A stretch of DNA of 49,150 nt, from contig CAMYPV010000002.1 in the NCBI GenBank assembly GCA_947293975.1, forward strand, positions 1 to 49,150, in the 5' to 3' direction. Of the stretch, positions 23,676 to 31,899 are shown piece after piece (position 1 is the stretch's first letter; each line of letters starts with the position of its first letter). Made by a program: the position numbers and the translations under genes. The notes beneath the pieces were generated by a model. That model did not search any database. It saw nothing but the letters and a program-made list of their open reading frames with translations, and was not told the origin of the DNA. Source of the DNA: an uncultured Ezakiella sp. GTDB taxonomy: Bacteria; Bacillota; Clostridia; Tissierellales; Peptoniphilaceae.

Positions 23676-24151
23676 CTATTCCACCTCCATTTCCTTTCTG
23701 AATTTCATAAAGAATTCCGCCAATTGTCTCAGCTCGCCCATATCTATATCGTTTAAATCTGAATAAGATATTATGCCCTCTTTAATCAAGAAGAGGGCAG
23801 GGAATATCATTATTTCGTATATATGGTCGAGCTTTAAGAGTTTTTTGGCGCGTCTAGGTCTCCCACAGCCTTGCCTACTGGCTCTCCGTAAATCATAAAA
23901 CTAACGGCGAGTGTTACGAGTGTTTGCAATTCAAAAACCGTATCAAAGTCCTCGATTTTGCATTTTGGATCCACGACGACGTGTTGCAGGATTTGCTCCG
24001 CCATTTTGATGTCATCAATATTGCCGTCAGGCGTTGCCCACGCTTGCCTCATCTGTAGCGCCGACCTAATCGGTACGCTTTGTAGGATAAACTCTTTCTC
24101 GCCGACTTTGACCTTTCTTTGTGTGTATGCCTTAGAAGTCATACTTGCCAC
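23676..24151 (-). CDS. Tail assembly chaperone GT fusion made by -1 frameshift
   Basis: Reading 0-frame from 24151 to the slippery A AAA AAC at 23846-23840 and then shifting -1 opens a second frame of 55 codons that ends with TAG at 23676, giving a 158-residue fusion. The T part reads KLLKLDHIYEIMIFPALFLIK, then EGIISYSDLNDIDMGELRQL. This is the lambda G/GT arrangement: the fusion recruits the tape measure and tube subunits. An SD-like GGGAG lies 12 bases upstream of the slip site. Frameshifting itself is inferred. Confidence 0.8.
23834..24151 (-). CDS. Tail assembly chaperone (G-type, unshifted product)
   Basis: A 105-residue protein (YTQRKVKVGEKEFILQSVP, then SALQMRQAWATPDGNIDD) located between tube and tape measure, where contractile and siphophage chaperones lie. 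The normal stop TAA follows the slippery codons by one codon (Asn-Ser-stop). Most ribosomes should make this form; a minority should shift to the GT fusion. Confidence 0.8.
   Translation of the reverse strand: MASMTSKAYTQRKVKVGEKEFILQSVPIRSALQMRQAWATPDGNIDDIKMAEQILQHVVVDPKCKIEDFDTVFELQTLVTLAVSFMIYGEPVGKAVGDLDAPKNS
23840..23846 (-). other. -1 ribosomal frameshift site
   Basis: Codons CCA AAA AAC contain the heptamer A AAA AAC in the correct register, 4 bases before the 0-frame stop. A 9-bp hairpin (TGCCCTCTT/AAGAGGGCA) lies about 40 bases downstream, further than usual for a stimulator. Confidence 0.8.
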
Positions 24152-24563
24152 CGTTTAAATCTGTAACTTCTTCAAAGTATGGGATGAAGATTTCGAATTC
24201 CTCGCGTTCAACCTCTTTGTTCCTTGCGATTGGCGGTGTCTTTAAGATAACGCAGCCGTCGCAGGATTTATTTTCGCCAACTGTGTTGGTGTCTACAATT
24301 GTGAAGTTGAATAACTGTCTGCTCTTTGCAAGGCTTCTAATGTGTTCGATTGATGGCGATGTGTTCATCAAGCTGATTTTAGCCTTTGCGGTCGCATTGT
24401 AGTTAACCGCGAATGAAACTGTACCCTCTACGCCGACTTTTGGCAGGAAGTTATCTTCAGTCTTTTCGATTGTTATTTTTGAATCTTCAGCAAAGCCAGT
24501 GATATAAACGCCACCGACTTGAATTTGTACCTTTTCAGGATCATATACTCTTACAAAATCCAT
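24132..24563 (-). CDS. Tail tube protein (DUF3277-like)
   Basis: A 143-residue protein with strands VQIQVGGVYITGFAEDSKITI and EEFEIFIPYFEEVTDL, matching the small tube proteins that follow a DUF3383-type sheath. It forms the inner tube through which DNA passes. The ATG overlaps the stop of the sheath gene, and the stop overlaps the chaperone start by 20 bp. Confidence 0.85.
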   Translation of the reverse strand: MDFVRVYDPEKVQIQVGGVYITGFAEDSKITIEKTEDNFLPKVGVEGTVSFAVNYNATAKAKISLMNTSPSIEHIRSLAKSRQLFNFTIVDTNTVGENKSCDGCVILKTPPIARNKEVEREEFEIFIPYFEEVTDLNGGKYDF

Positions 24564-25558
24564 TATTTATTCACCTCATTTGCTATCATATCGTATGTCA
24601 ATACGCCGCTTATTTGTCCTGTATGAATTGCGCCTTGAAGCATTGCTGTCCATCTGATGTAATCATACTTTCTGAGTGCTACATCATTTGCTGGCACTTG
24701 ACTTCTGTCTAGGTAATCGACCACATATTGATTTGCCTCTACAATTCCTTGTGCAACCGCTCTTGATAAAATCTTTTCGCATTCGCCAACAAGCATTGCA
24801 ATTCCCTTTGCTGTGTATGGGATTTTATCCTCGGTAACTGCAAGTCTTTGCAGTGCTTCCTCCATTCTGAAGCGAATCCAGTATTCGCCAAGCACAATGT
24901 CGATATATTCACCTGATTTGCATTTGCCCTCGGTGGTTTGCAATACGCCGAGCTTTCTTTTGTAAGTGAAAATATTGTTTTTCTCTAGCTCCTGCTCTTG
25001 GGTCATCGTTACATTCGCTGCCTCAACGCCTTCAATTTTCTTAAATTTTGCTGTCCTTCCGCCAATGTTGTATGACATGATAACAGCCAAACCTTCTGCG
25101 AGGTAGGCGTCAGGGTTGTTGTGATATGCGATGAATGTGTTTTCGCTTTCAAGGCTCTCTAATTGCTTTGCAACTGCTAGGTCATTGATTGTAACTCCGT
25201 ATAATTTGCTATTGACCTGCGCTGTTTCTGCGATTGCCTTGATTGCTTCAACTGAATTGTCTGTGCAGACGATCCAGAAAAAGTCGCCTTGATGTTCCTC
25301 TATGGCGGCCGCGATTGCTGCAGCAGCTGTACCCTTTTTCCCATAGATTGCCACCTCGTGTGGTTTGGGTTTTTGCATAAATAATCTTTTGGCGATTTTA
25401 CCCGCCTTGCCAGTCATTTTGGTGGCGGTTTGTTCGTCAATTAATTCAAATTTTTTGTCGCTTTCTGTGTCCAGTATCAATATCGTTCCGAAGCCTCTTT
25501 CTGAAACTCCGACTGTCTTTCGTGTGATTGCTACTGGGAAGTCTAATTTATTTGCCAT
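24563..25558 (-). CDS. Contractile tail sheath protein (DUF3383-like)
   Basis: A 331-residue sheath subunit. Typical features are the N-terminal VAITRKTVGVSERGFGTILIL, a central variable domain (KGTAAAAIAAAIEEHQGDFFWIVC) and the C-terminal tail that strand-exchanges with neighbours (YIRWTAMLQGAIHTGQI, LTYDMI). It is at the short end for sheaths. Its presence defines the phage as a myophage. The tube gene follows directly. Confidence 0.88.
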   Translation of the reverse strand: MANKLDFPVAITRKTVGVSERGFGTILILDTESDKKFELIDEQTATKMTGKAGKIAKRLFMQKPKPHEVAIYGKKGTAAAAIAAAIEEHQGDFFWIVCTDNSVEAIKAIAETAQVNSKLYGVTINDLAVAKQLESLESENTFIAYHNNPDAYLAEGLAVIMSYNIGGRTAKFKKIEGVEAANVTMTQEQELEKNNIFTYKRKLGVLQTTEGKCKSGEYIDIVLGEYWIRFRMEEALQRLAVTEDKIPYTAKGIAMLVGECEKILSRAVAQGIVEANQYVVDYLDRSQVPANDVALRKYDYIRWTAMLQGAIHTGQISGVLTYDMIANEVNK

Positions 25559-25562
25559 TCTA

Positions 25563-26111
25563 TCACTCCTTTTCTTGTTCGATTCTTATCCTGCCAATCT
25601 CGCCCGTTGCCTTCCAATGTTCGATGTTGGCTTGCTGTCTTTCTATTTCTCTTAAATATCTAATCCTGATGTCTAATCCGTACATATAGTCGTGTGTTAT
25701 ATCGTCTGCAAATAGCGCTGTTCGGTCGCCTACATCTCCTACATCCACGATTACGATGTTGATTTTATCGAGCGTTGGTCTACCAACAAATTTAAAATAA
25801 TCACTCATCTTGCCTGCGATTTGCCTTGCCTCTTGCTCGGTATCTGCAATGGCTGTGAGTGATATTGTCGCTGTCGGTTGATAGTCGAGTCGCTCTTTGA
25901 TATCGTATTTGAATTGCGGTTCTGCTGATTCTACAAACTTTGCCGAGTAGTTGCCCGCCTGACCGCCTGCGTTTAATTCTGTCAGTGTTTTAACGGTTGC
26001 ATACGGTCTTTTGGGTTGCCTGCGGTTATTGTCTGCGTCGACCATGCCAATCCCGTATAGCTTGAATATGTCGGCTATAATCGTTCTTTTAAATTGGTCT
26101 ATCATGGTCAT
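25563..26111 (-). CDS. Tail terminator/neck protein (LIC12616-like)
   Basis: A 182-residue protein. Family-like features are a polar start, KRPYATVKTLTELN, YQPTATISLTAIADTEQEARQIAG and IDIRIRYLREIERQ. Proteins of this group lie just before the sheath gene and cap the tail at the neck. It overlaps the preceding neck gene by 23 bp. Confidence 0.7.
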   Translation of the reverse strand: MTMIDQFKRTIIADIFKLYGIGMVDADNNRRQPKRPYATVKTLTELNAGGQAGNYSAKFVESAEPQFKYDIKERLDYQPTATISLTAIADTEQEARQIAGKMSDYFKFVGRPTLDKINIVIVDVGDVGDRTALFADDITHDYMYGLDIRIRYLREIERQQANIEHWKATGEIGRIRIEQEKE

Positions 26112-26463
26112 CCTCCCCTACTCTTTCGAGATAATATATCTTTAAATTTAAATCGTGTTCTGCGTAGTTCTGCGTGCCGACAATCTTGTATCTGTCGCCG
26201 TTGTGGTCGATTTCTGTACCTTTTTCAAGACCTGTGTAGGTGTATAACTTTTTCGCGTCGTGGCTGTAATAACCGCCGTTTGCTTGCTTGATTTCGTCCT
26301 GTGGTATCGGCACAATTGCTGCATATAGCAAAGGGATCTCGACGGCTTTACCCTCGATGTAATCTCCGCCGTTTGCAAAATCATAATGCCCTTTAGTTTG
26401 TATAATCGCCTTGGTCTCGCCGTGGGTGTGCCTTTGTACTAGGCTTTTAAAATTGAATATCAT
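26089..26463 (-). CDS. Head-tail neck protein
   Basis: A 124-residue protein rich in beta strands (ETKAIIQTKGHYDF, AVEIPLLYAAIVPI, YKIVGTQNYAEHDLNLKIYYLER). The layout is like head-closure (stopper) proteins, and the position between gp10-like and terminator genes fits. No diagnostic motif is visible. Confidence 0.6.
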   Translation of the reverse strand: MIFNFKSLVQRHTHGETKAIIQTKGHYDFANGGDYIEGKAVEIPLLYAAIVPIPQDEIKQANGGYYSHDAKKLYTYTGLEKGTEIDHNGDRYKIVGTQNYAEHDLNLKIYYLERVGEDDHDRPI

Positions 26464-26924
26464 TTTGTTTTCACCTCATAACTTATCGCACCAATCAGAC
26501 GGCCTGTATCGATTAATGGTTTTGTGCCTTTATTTTTACGCTTTTTACGCGCTTTAATCGTCTGAGGCTTTAATGCTGGCGGTATTCTCGCCCTGATGTG
26601 CTTCTGCGTGTCCTGTGCGACTGTCTGTCCCATTTTTGTGTACAGCGTCTTTGCACGAATTTCGCCTTGAAGCACGCGATCTAAATAACCTTTAATTTGT
26701 TCAAGATACTCATCCTCATGTTTATCGAAGTTAGCACGTATAAAAGACCTCTCAGGTATTCCTGCCTTGGGTGCGCCGTATTCGTGGATTGTTGCAATTT
26801 CAACAATGTTCACATCGCCCTTGCCATCGTCTCCAAGCACGCCTATTTCTACATATCGTTCGTTTAATTCCTGCAATGCATCGAGTATTTCCTTTGTGCG
26901 ATTATCGTCTCTTACCACGCTCAT
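26460..26924 (-). CDS. HK97-gp10-like/Mu gpG-like neck protein
   Basis: A 154-residue protein. The motif IATIHEYGAPKAGIPERSFIRANFD (an invariant E-G-G/A...P-R-F-R segment) and the C-terminal LIDTGRLIGAISYEV are typical of the gp10/minor-tail and virion-morphogenesis families that sit at the head-tail junction. It starts inside the end of the connector gene. Confidence 0.75.
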   Translation of the reverse strand: MSVVRDDNRTKEILDALQELNERYVEIGVLGDDGKGDVNIVEIATIHEYGAPKAGIPERSFIRANFDKHEDEYLEQIKGYLDRVLQGEIRAKTLYTKMGQTVAQDTQKHIRARIPPALKPQTIKARKKRKNKGTKPLIDTGRLIGAISYEVKTK

Positions 26925-27201
26925 ACACCGTCCTTGTTTTGTCGCCTGCTAGGTGCGGACGCATATATGGTTTGAGGAGTCGCACAACCTGTGCAGGCAT
27001 ATCGTCACTACCTTCTTTGTAGCTGATTGATAAATCGCCGACGGTTTCGCTCGCAACGCCCAGTCTCATCGGGTCGATGGCGATTAAAATATCGAGCGAT
27101 AGTCTCACGCCTGCAGGCAGTTTGTCGCGGTCGAATTCAAAATTGCAGTAATCCTCGATGTACTCCAGGTAGATTGGTTTTAATTCTTCATTGATGGGCA
27201 T
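26902..27201 (-). CDS. Head-tail connector (gp6-like)
   Basis: A 99-residue protein (IYLEYIEDYCNFEFD, GVRLSLDILIAIDP). Its helix-rich fold and length fit gp6/gp15-type connectors that bind the portal ring. The ATG at 27201 was chosen because it lies one base after the stop of the small upstream gene with AAAGGG as ribosome site; the 27 codons further upstream in this frame overlap that gene and are shadow sequence. Confidence 0.7.
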   Translation of the reverse strand: MPINEELKPIYLEYIEDYCNFEFDRDKLPAGVRLSLDILIAIDPMRLGVASETVGDLSISYKEGSDDMPAQVVRLLKPYMRPHLAGDKTRTVYERGKRR

Positions 27202-27202
27202 G

Positions 27203-27358
27203 TTATTTACCCTTTGCGGTCTTTGCTGGCGCTTTCTTTGCCTCAGTTTCTTCTTCGAGTATTCCCCAACCTCTATCTGCATAGATCACCTCGAATACCC
27301 TCTCGGTTACCTCGATGACTGTTTTGCCGTCTGTGATTTTAATAATATCGCTGCTCAT
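27203..27358 (-). CDS. Small phage head-region protein
   Basis: A 51-residue protein (SSDIIKITDGKTVIEVTERV, then VIYADRGWGI). Such short proteins with an EVTER-F--IYA-RGW motif are common between capsid and connector genes in Firmicute phages; function unknown. The ATG has AAGGAGG upstream, just after the capsid terminator. Confidence 0.7.
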   Translation of the reverse strand: MSSDIIKITDGKTVIEVTERVFEVIYADRGWGILEEETEAKKAPAKTAKGK

Positions 27359-27376
27359 ATTTCCTCCTTACAAGCA

Positions 27377-27402
27377 CAAAAAGAGGGACTATTTCAGTCC
27401 CT
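27377..27402 (-). terminator. Terminator after the major capsid gene
   Basis: Stem AGGGACT (27384-27390) pairs with AGTCCCT (27396-27402), followed on the minus strand by CTTTTTG. It would partly stop transcription after the highly expressed capsid gene. Confidence 0.75.
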
Positions 27403-27421
27403 TTCTATGCTCTTTGTATTC

Positions 27422-28354
27422 CTATTTCGCTTTTGGTTCAAGCGCTGCAAATGCATCGTCTTTGATGACCATAAAGCCAAAGTCCATCGTTACCTTTAAC
27501 GCAATCAAATCTCTTTCAAATAAGTTGATTGGTTTGCCGTCTTCACCTGTAACTGTTGTTAGTGTTGCGTCTTCTGAGATTGTGTATTCCAATCCCTTTG
27601 GAATTCCGTATCTTAGGAAGTCGAAGTTACCTGTCAATGCTTCAGCTTTCTTTTTGTCGAATGATTTCTTATTGCCGTATACAACTGGCAAGCCGAGTAC
27701 TCTAGCTGTTACACCTTCGCGTGCGTCGTTGAAGATTGAGTTTTTGTTGCCGTCACGTGCGCCTCTCAAATCTTTGTTTTTGCTGGTTGTTGTAATAAAG
27801 GCTTGCGCTTCGTGGTCGCCTGCTTCAATCAATGCGATTAGATTATTGATGTCTTCGTATGCGTCGGCTGTTGCTGTTAATACATTCCCTTTTGCCTTTG
27901 CCTTTTCATAAACTGAAGCGCCTGCGCCCCATGGTGAATCGTCTGCACCAAAGAATACTGTTTTATCGATTTTGTCTTTGATGGCTTCCTCGATGTGAGG
28001 TCTGATTTGTGTAAAGAAATCTGCAACTGTGTAGTTTAGGAATTCTTTTGAAACTGGAAGGATCACGCCGATTTTGTGTGCGCGCATTTCCATTTCGAGC
28101 CATTTAGCTGAATCGACTTGGATTTTTTCGCCTTCACCTACCCAGTAAGCTCCAGGACCTTCTGCTAAGTATGTGAATTTTTTGATTTGCTTTTCCATTG
28201 GCTCGTATTTTGCTAGCTTTGAAACCATTGATTCCTTGCTGATTTGCTCGATGATGATTTCTGATTCTGATTCAGGGATTGCTCCTGTCTTTGCATCTGA
28301 TAAAAGTACCTTCTTAGGGTCAAATGTTGCTTTTGTTGTTAGTTTTGTTGGCAT
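27422..28354 (-). CDS. Major capsid protein, HK97 fold
   Basis: A 310-residue capsid subunit. It has an N-terminal arm, ISKESMVSKLAKYEPM, YWVGEGEKIQVDSAKW (E-loop region), MRAHKIGVILPVSKEFL (spine helix entry), and LGLPVVYGN in the A-domain; FMVIKDDAFAALEPKAK ends the chain. Length and order after a DUF4355 scaffold fit the HK97 family. Terminators flank the scaffold/capsid block. Confidence 0.92.
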   Translation of the reverse strand: MPTKLTTKATFDPKKVLLSDAKTGAIPESESEIIIEQISKESMVSKLAKYEPMEKQIKKFTYLAEGPGAYWVGEGEKIQVDSAKWLEMEMRAHKIGVILPVSKEFLNYTVADFFTQIRPHIEEAIKDKIDKTVFFGADDSPWGAGASVYEKAKAKGNVLTATADAYEDINNLIALIEAGDHEAQAFITTTSKNKDLRGARDGNKNSIFNDAREGVTARVLGLPVVYGNKKSFDKKKAEALTGNFDFLRYGIPKGLEYTISEDATLTTVTGEDGKPINLFERDLIALKVTMDFGFMVIKDDAFAALEPKAK

Positions 28355-28371
28355 ATTTTTTCTCCTTTTCT

Positions 28372-28923
28372 TTAAATAATTCTGCTATTCTGCATGATCT
28401 CATCTAAAGACTTGCTATCTTTGCCTTTTTCAAGCTTGGTCTCTTTAATCTTAGGTGTCTCGCCTGCGATTCTCTTTTCAACCTCAGCTTGAACCTCCGC
28501 TGCGTAGACTGCTTTGAATTTGTCAATATTATCTTTTGTCTTTTGTGCATCGTCCGCCATTAGAAAATCAATGAAGCTGAGGCTGAGTCCTGCCTCGGTC
28601 AAGGTTTCGATGGTGTCTTCTTTTAGTTCCATCATTCTGATTTGATTCGTCTTTTCCTTGATTTCCTCGTCTTTTAGCCTTATTAATTCCTGTTGGCGCT
28701 CTTGTTCAGTCATCGCTGCAAGTCTCGTCGCTTCTTCTTTCTCCGCTTCTTGCCTTGCTTTTTCGCGTTCCAAACGCTTTCTGACGATTTCATCCACTTC
28801 GCTTTGTGTGAATGTCTTTTCTGCAGGTTCCTCTTTTGTTGGCTCATTTACTGCGCCATTATCTTCTGGTTCTGCCCCTGCTTCGTCCGCTGCAAATAAT
28901 TGCAAGTTTAGTTTTTCAATCAT
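28372..28923 (-). CDS. Capsid scaffolding protein (DUF4355)
   Basis: A 183-residue, highly charged coiled-coil protein. FTQSEVDEIVRKRLERE is the DUF4355 signature; the chain is Glu/Lys-rich up to the basic C-terminus that binds the capsid. It begins with IEKLNLQLFAADE, a start also common in this family. Scaffold and capsid genes are adjacent as usual. Confidence 0.9.
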   Translation of the reverse strand: MIEKLNLQLFAADEAGAEPEDNGAVNEPTKEEPAEKTFTQSEVDEIVRKRLEREKARQEAEKEEATRLAAMTEQERQQELIRLKDEEIKEKTNQIRMMELKEDTIETLTEAGLSLSFIDFLMADDAQKTKDNIDKFKAVYAAEVQAEVEKRIAGETPKIKETKLEKGKDSKSLDEIMQNSRII

Positions 28924-29001
28924 GTTTATTCTCCTCCCGTTTACTGCCCGTCGGCATATTCCAAGTTTCTTTAATGCCTAACAAGTAAAAGGCAATAAAA
29001 A

Positions 29002-29076
29002 AGCAACTCCCGCGCTTTGCAGTTGTTGCTTGATTAAACATATTTTATTGTATTAAAAAAGCATGGTCGCCCATGC
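29002..29076 (-). terminator. Two intrinsic terminators between immunity gene and scaffold
   Basis: The first hairpin met by the polymerase is GCATGG/CCATGC (29061-29066 with 29071-29076) with a 4-base loop and six T. The second has stem AGCAAC/GTTGCT (29002-29007 with 29025-29030) with a longer loop and T-run. The rest of 28924-29100 holds no gene; I saw no clear promoter for the capsid genes there. Confidence 0.7.
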
Positions 29077-29100
29077 CTGTCAGTTATTTGTTTTCTATTT

Positions 29101-29295
29101 TTATGTTAAAAATTTAATTGATTTTATTTCGGATTGATCAACCAATATATTGCCAAATTCAAGCATGTTTTCTTCGTCATCATCGTCTTTGGCATAAAAA
29201 TTTGTACATAATTTATTTTTCCAAAATTCTCCATCAATAAACTCTATATATACTTTTTTGCCTTTCGCTTTTTTCATTGTATCAATATTTATCAT
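29101..29295 (-). CDS. Candidate immunity protein for the MuF toxin
   Basis: A 64-residue acidic protein with DDDDEENMLEF in the middle, predicted strands VYIEFIDGEFW and IKSIKFL, and no membrane segment. The ATG at 29295 has GGGAGG upstream and lies 2 bp after the stop of the MuF-toxin gene; the frame is open further but that part overlaps the toxin gene. Small acidic proteins directly downstream of polymorphic toxin genes are typically immunity proteins. The assignment is from context. Confidence 0.6.
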   Translation of the reverse strand: MINIDTMKKAKGKKVYIEFIDGEFWKNKLCTNFYAKDDDDEENMLEFGNILVDQSEIKSIKFLT

Positions 29296-29297
29296 GC

Positions 29298-30533
29298 TCA
29301 ATCCTCCCTTCTTGGAACTATATGAACCCATTTTTCATTTTTATAGCTTATGCTAAAATATCTTGTTTTTTCATTGTCCACTATCCCTATATATTTATCT
29401 GCATATATAAATTCTTTTTTGGTCCATCTTCCTTTTCTATCTTTTCTTAATTCGCCAGTTCCTGCAAATTTTAAAATTAAGTCTTGAGTTTCTTTTTCAG
29501 ATAATATTATTTGACTTTTGCCATTTATATATCTACCACTACCAGGTTTGTGTTCTTTAAATTTTTCAAGATTAAGCTTTTTGCTGTGGCTCTTTATCCA
29601 TGACCTTATTTGTTCATCGCTTTGAATTTCTATTGGCTTATCTTCATTATATCCCTTTTCTCCAGTAGAATCAAGCTTTTCATCGTTTTCATCGATATTC
29701 ATTTCCTTGATTTCTTCAGGGGTCGCGTCTACATACTCAACAACACATCTGCAGTTGATGTCCTCGCTTGCTATTCCCGATTCTCCTGGGTACATAGCCT
29801 TTGCTCCTGACGGCAATGTAAACGGCTCGTTGAATGGTACTTTTTGTCCTTCCATCGATTCGTGGGAACTCCGCACGCGTTCGTCGCCGTAAGTCCGCCA
29901 AATCTTCATCTGCGGGATTTCTTTGTTGACTTCGACCATCGCGTCGTTTTTGCTCGTCTCGATTACTCTATGCGTTTCTGTGCGTGCAATTGTCTCGGGT
30001 CTGCCTGCGTATTTGCCCATAGCCTTGTCGATATTTGCCGACATTTCGTGGTAGCTAATACCTTTGTCAATGCCCGCGCGGACTTCGCTTATGATATCAT
30101 AGGCAACATTGCCCTCTATACGCTTTGTGCGTTCCAACCAGTTGCGACCGCCAACAGTCTCGTTGATGATTCTGTCTATATCGATTTTTGCCTTGATTGC
30201 TTTTACTGCAGTTGGTTTTAGTGTATTTCTATCAACGCAGGCTTCGATGGATTTCATCGTGGAGTACGTGAGTAGGCTTTTGATGATTTTGTCCGCGGCT
30301 TGTCTATGCTCTTTTACGGTTTTTAATATCTTGGCTTCAAGCATCTTCATGCGCTTGTATTTCCTCATCTCGTCCATAGTGAGCTTGCCGTCTTTGCCAT
30401 AGCGTCTGTATATATCGTCTAGTTGCTTTCTTATCCTGCTCAATAGCTTTCTTTGGCTGGCTCGTATACCTTTTTCCGAGGCTCGCAACATTCTTGCGAG
30501 TTCTAAGTCGAGTTCATCGAATTTATTCTTCAT
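29298..30533 (-). CDS. Phage minor head protein (MuF) with C-terminal toxin-50-like domain
   Basis: A 411-residue protein. Residues 1-285 are an SPP1 gp7/Mu gpF-type minor head protein: helical region, ARTETHRVIETSKNDAM, IWRTYGDERVRSSHESMEGQ and the terminal SEDINCRCVVEYVD motif. After a linker, residues about 308-411 form a separate domain: SWIKSHSKKLNLEKFKEHKPGS with GRYINGKSQIIL, then GRWTKKEFI, DKYIGIVDNE, and the C-terminal WVHIVP. This matches the Ntox50 (bacterial toxin 50) RNase-like pattern. MuF polymorphic toxins of this kind are known in Firmicute temperate phages. The next gene is a candidate immunity protein. Confidence 0.85.
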   Translation of the reverse strand: MKNKFDELDLELARMLRASEKGIRASQRKLLSRIRKQLDDIYRRYGKDGKLTMDEMRKYKRMKMLEAKILKTVKEHRQAADKIIKSLLTYSTMKSIEACVDRNTLKPTAVKAIKAKIDIDRIINETVGGRNWLERTKRIEGNVAYDIISEVRAGIDKGISYHEMSANIDKAMGKYAGRPETIARTETHRVIETSKNDAMVEVNKEIPQMKIWRTYGDERVRSSHESMEGQKVPFNEPFTLPSGAKAMYPGESGIASEDINCRCVVEYVDATPEEIKEMNIDENDEKLDSTGEKGYNEDKPIEIQSDEQIRSWIKSHSKKLNLEKFKEHKPGSGRYINGKSQIILSEKETQDLILKFAGTGELRKDRKGRWTKKEFIYADKYIGIVDNEKTRYFSISYKNEKWVHIVPRRED

Positions 30534-31899
30534 CGTCCGTCAACTCTTGCGGCTCTTTTTCATCTTGATAATCTGCGTATGGATCCAGCTCCTCGTCCTG
30601 CAATCTTAATTCCTCGCCGATATCGTCCAGGTCTCTTAGCTTGCTGAATGCCAATTGCCTACTTGCGCCTGTATCAAGTAGTGTCTTTACAAGCAATGCA
30701 TTGTCTAACTCATTGTATGGCGTATTTTTGTTGAAATTGATTTGAATGTCTTTATAGTCGCCACCTGCTTGCGCCTTTAGTCTCATAACATTTGTGATTA
30801 AATATAAACGCTGAGCGAGTGCTGTTTTGAATTTCCTTTGCTTCTGTGCAATCGCTTGGTCTGTCGTGAACAATTTGAATTTCATTGCCTCGCCTGATAC
30901 GTTGCCTGCAAAGTGTTCATCTGACATATTTGGGACTTTTGCGAATTTGTGAATTGATTCTTCGAGGGTTGCCTTGTAGCCTGCAAGCGCCGTGTCGTTG
31001 ATTTCTTTAATCAAATACTTGGCGTCTTGTCCTGCGTCTGCATCTAATAATAGCAATCTGTCCTCGTAGATCCTTTGCTTGTCTTCATCAGTCGTGCCTA
31101 GCAGTCCGTATAAACAAAGAATGGCGTTTGTGAATTCCTCGAAGTCGTTCGCGGTATCCGATTGAAGCAGGTTGTATTCGTCGATGATGTGAATTACCTT
31201 CTCGAAGTCGCCGATTCCCTCGTCGTTGTTCATAAATTCGATTACTGGTACATCGCCAAATGCGTGTGGCGTGCGTGCTTCCTCGGTGTATCGTCCGCCT
31301 TGTGTCCTGTATGTTATAATCTCGCTCTTTGTGTATGCGACAATCGTGTTGTCGTCTTCTTGGTCGAATGTACCTTGCTGGATATACAATGCGAATAACG
31401 GTTGCGGTTTGATTTTGTTATCGTACACGAAGATAATATTTTGTGGCAGGATCTCGTTGAAGCAAATATCACCGCTTTCATCTGTGTATACGATTTCATA
31501 TGCGCGTCCGTTAATTCCCATCATTTTTGCCAGCTCCGTGTTCTCGTCCGATTCATCGTTGCTGTCGAATATAGCTTGTAAATTCGCCATATATTGGTCG
31601 TTTTCAGCGTTTGATGTGTAAGTGATAGGCTTACCTACGAATAATCCTAGGAGCGTGTCTACGATGTATCCTGCGTAGTCAAATGTCAGTCTATTGTTTG
31701 AGTACTTTGGGTCTTTTAATCTGTCGAATATAATCGTCTTGCCCTTGTAGTAGTCCTGCAACTTTTCGTAGCGCTCGATGTTTGCTTGATGATTATCCAG
31801 CAGGCGCTTTATCAATTCACCCGTGATTTCTGTGTTCTCATCGAGATGGATTCTCTTTGGTAGCTCCATGTAGTCGCCGATGTAACTTCTTTTTTGCAT
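30523..31899 (-). CDS. Portal protein (SPP1 gp6-like)
   Basis: A 458-residue portal subunit. Signs are the N-terminal DNHQANIERYEKLQDYYKGK, NNRLTFDYAGYIVDTLLGLFVGKPITY, VPVIEFMNNDEGIGDFEKVIHIIDEYN and MSDEHFAGNVSGEAMKFKLF, all typical of the phage_prot_Gp6/SPP1 portal family. The ATG at 31899 overlaps the terminase stop (TAATG); 43 more open codons upstream lie inside the terminase gene. It forms the dodecameric DNA gate of the head. The acidic C-terminus overlaps the MuF gene by 11 bp. Confidence 0.92.
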   Translation of the reverse strand: MQKRSYIGDYMELPKRIHLDENTEITGELIKRLLDNHQANIERYEKLQDYYKGKTIIFDRLKDPKYSNNRLTFDYAGYIVDTLLGLFVGKPITYTSNAENDQYMANLQAIFDSNDESDENTELAKMMGINGRAYEIVYTDESGDICFNEILPQNIIFVYDNKIKPQPLFALYIQQGTFDQEDDNTIVAYTKSEIITYRTQGGRYTEEARTPHAFGDVPVIEFMNNDEGIGDFEKVIHIIDEYNLLQSDTANDFEEFTNAILCLYGLLGTTDEDKQRIYEDRLLLLDADAGQDAKYLIKEINDTALAGYKATLEESIHKFAKVPNMSDEHFAGNVSGEAMKFKLFTTDQAIAQKQRKFKTALAQRLYLITNVMRLKAQAGGDYKDIQINFNKNTPYNELDNALLVKTLLDTGASRQLAFSKLRDLDDIGEELRLQDEELDPYADYQDEKEPQELTDDEE

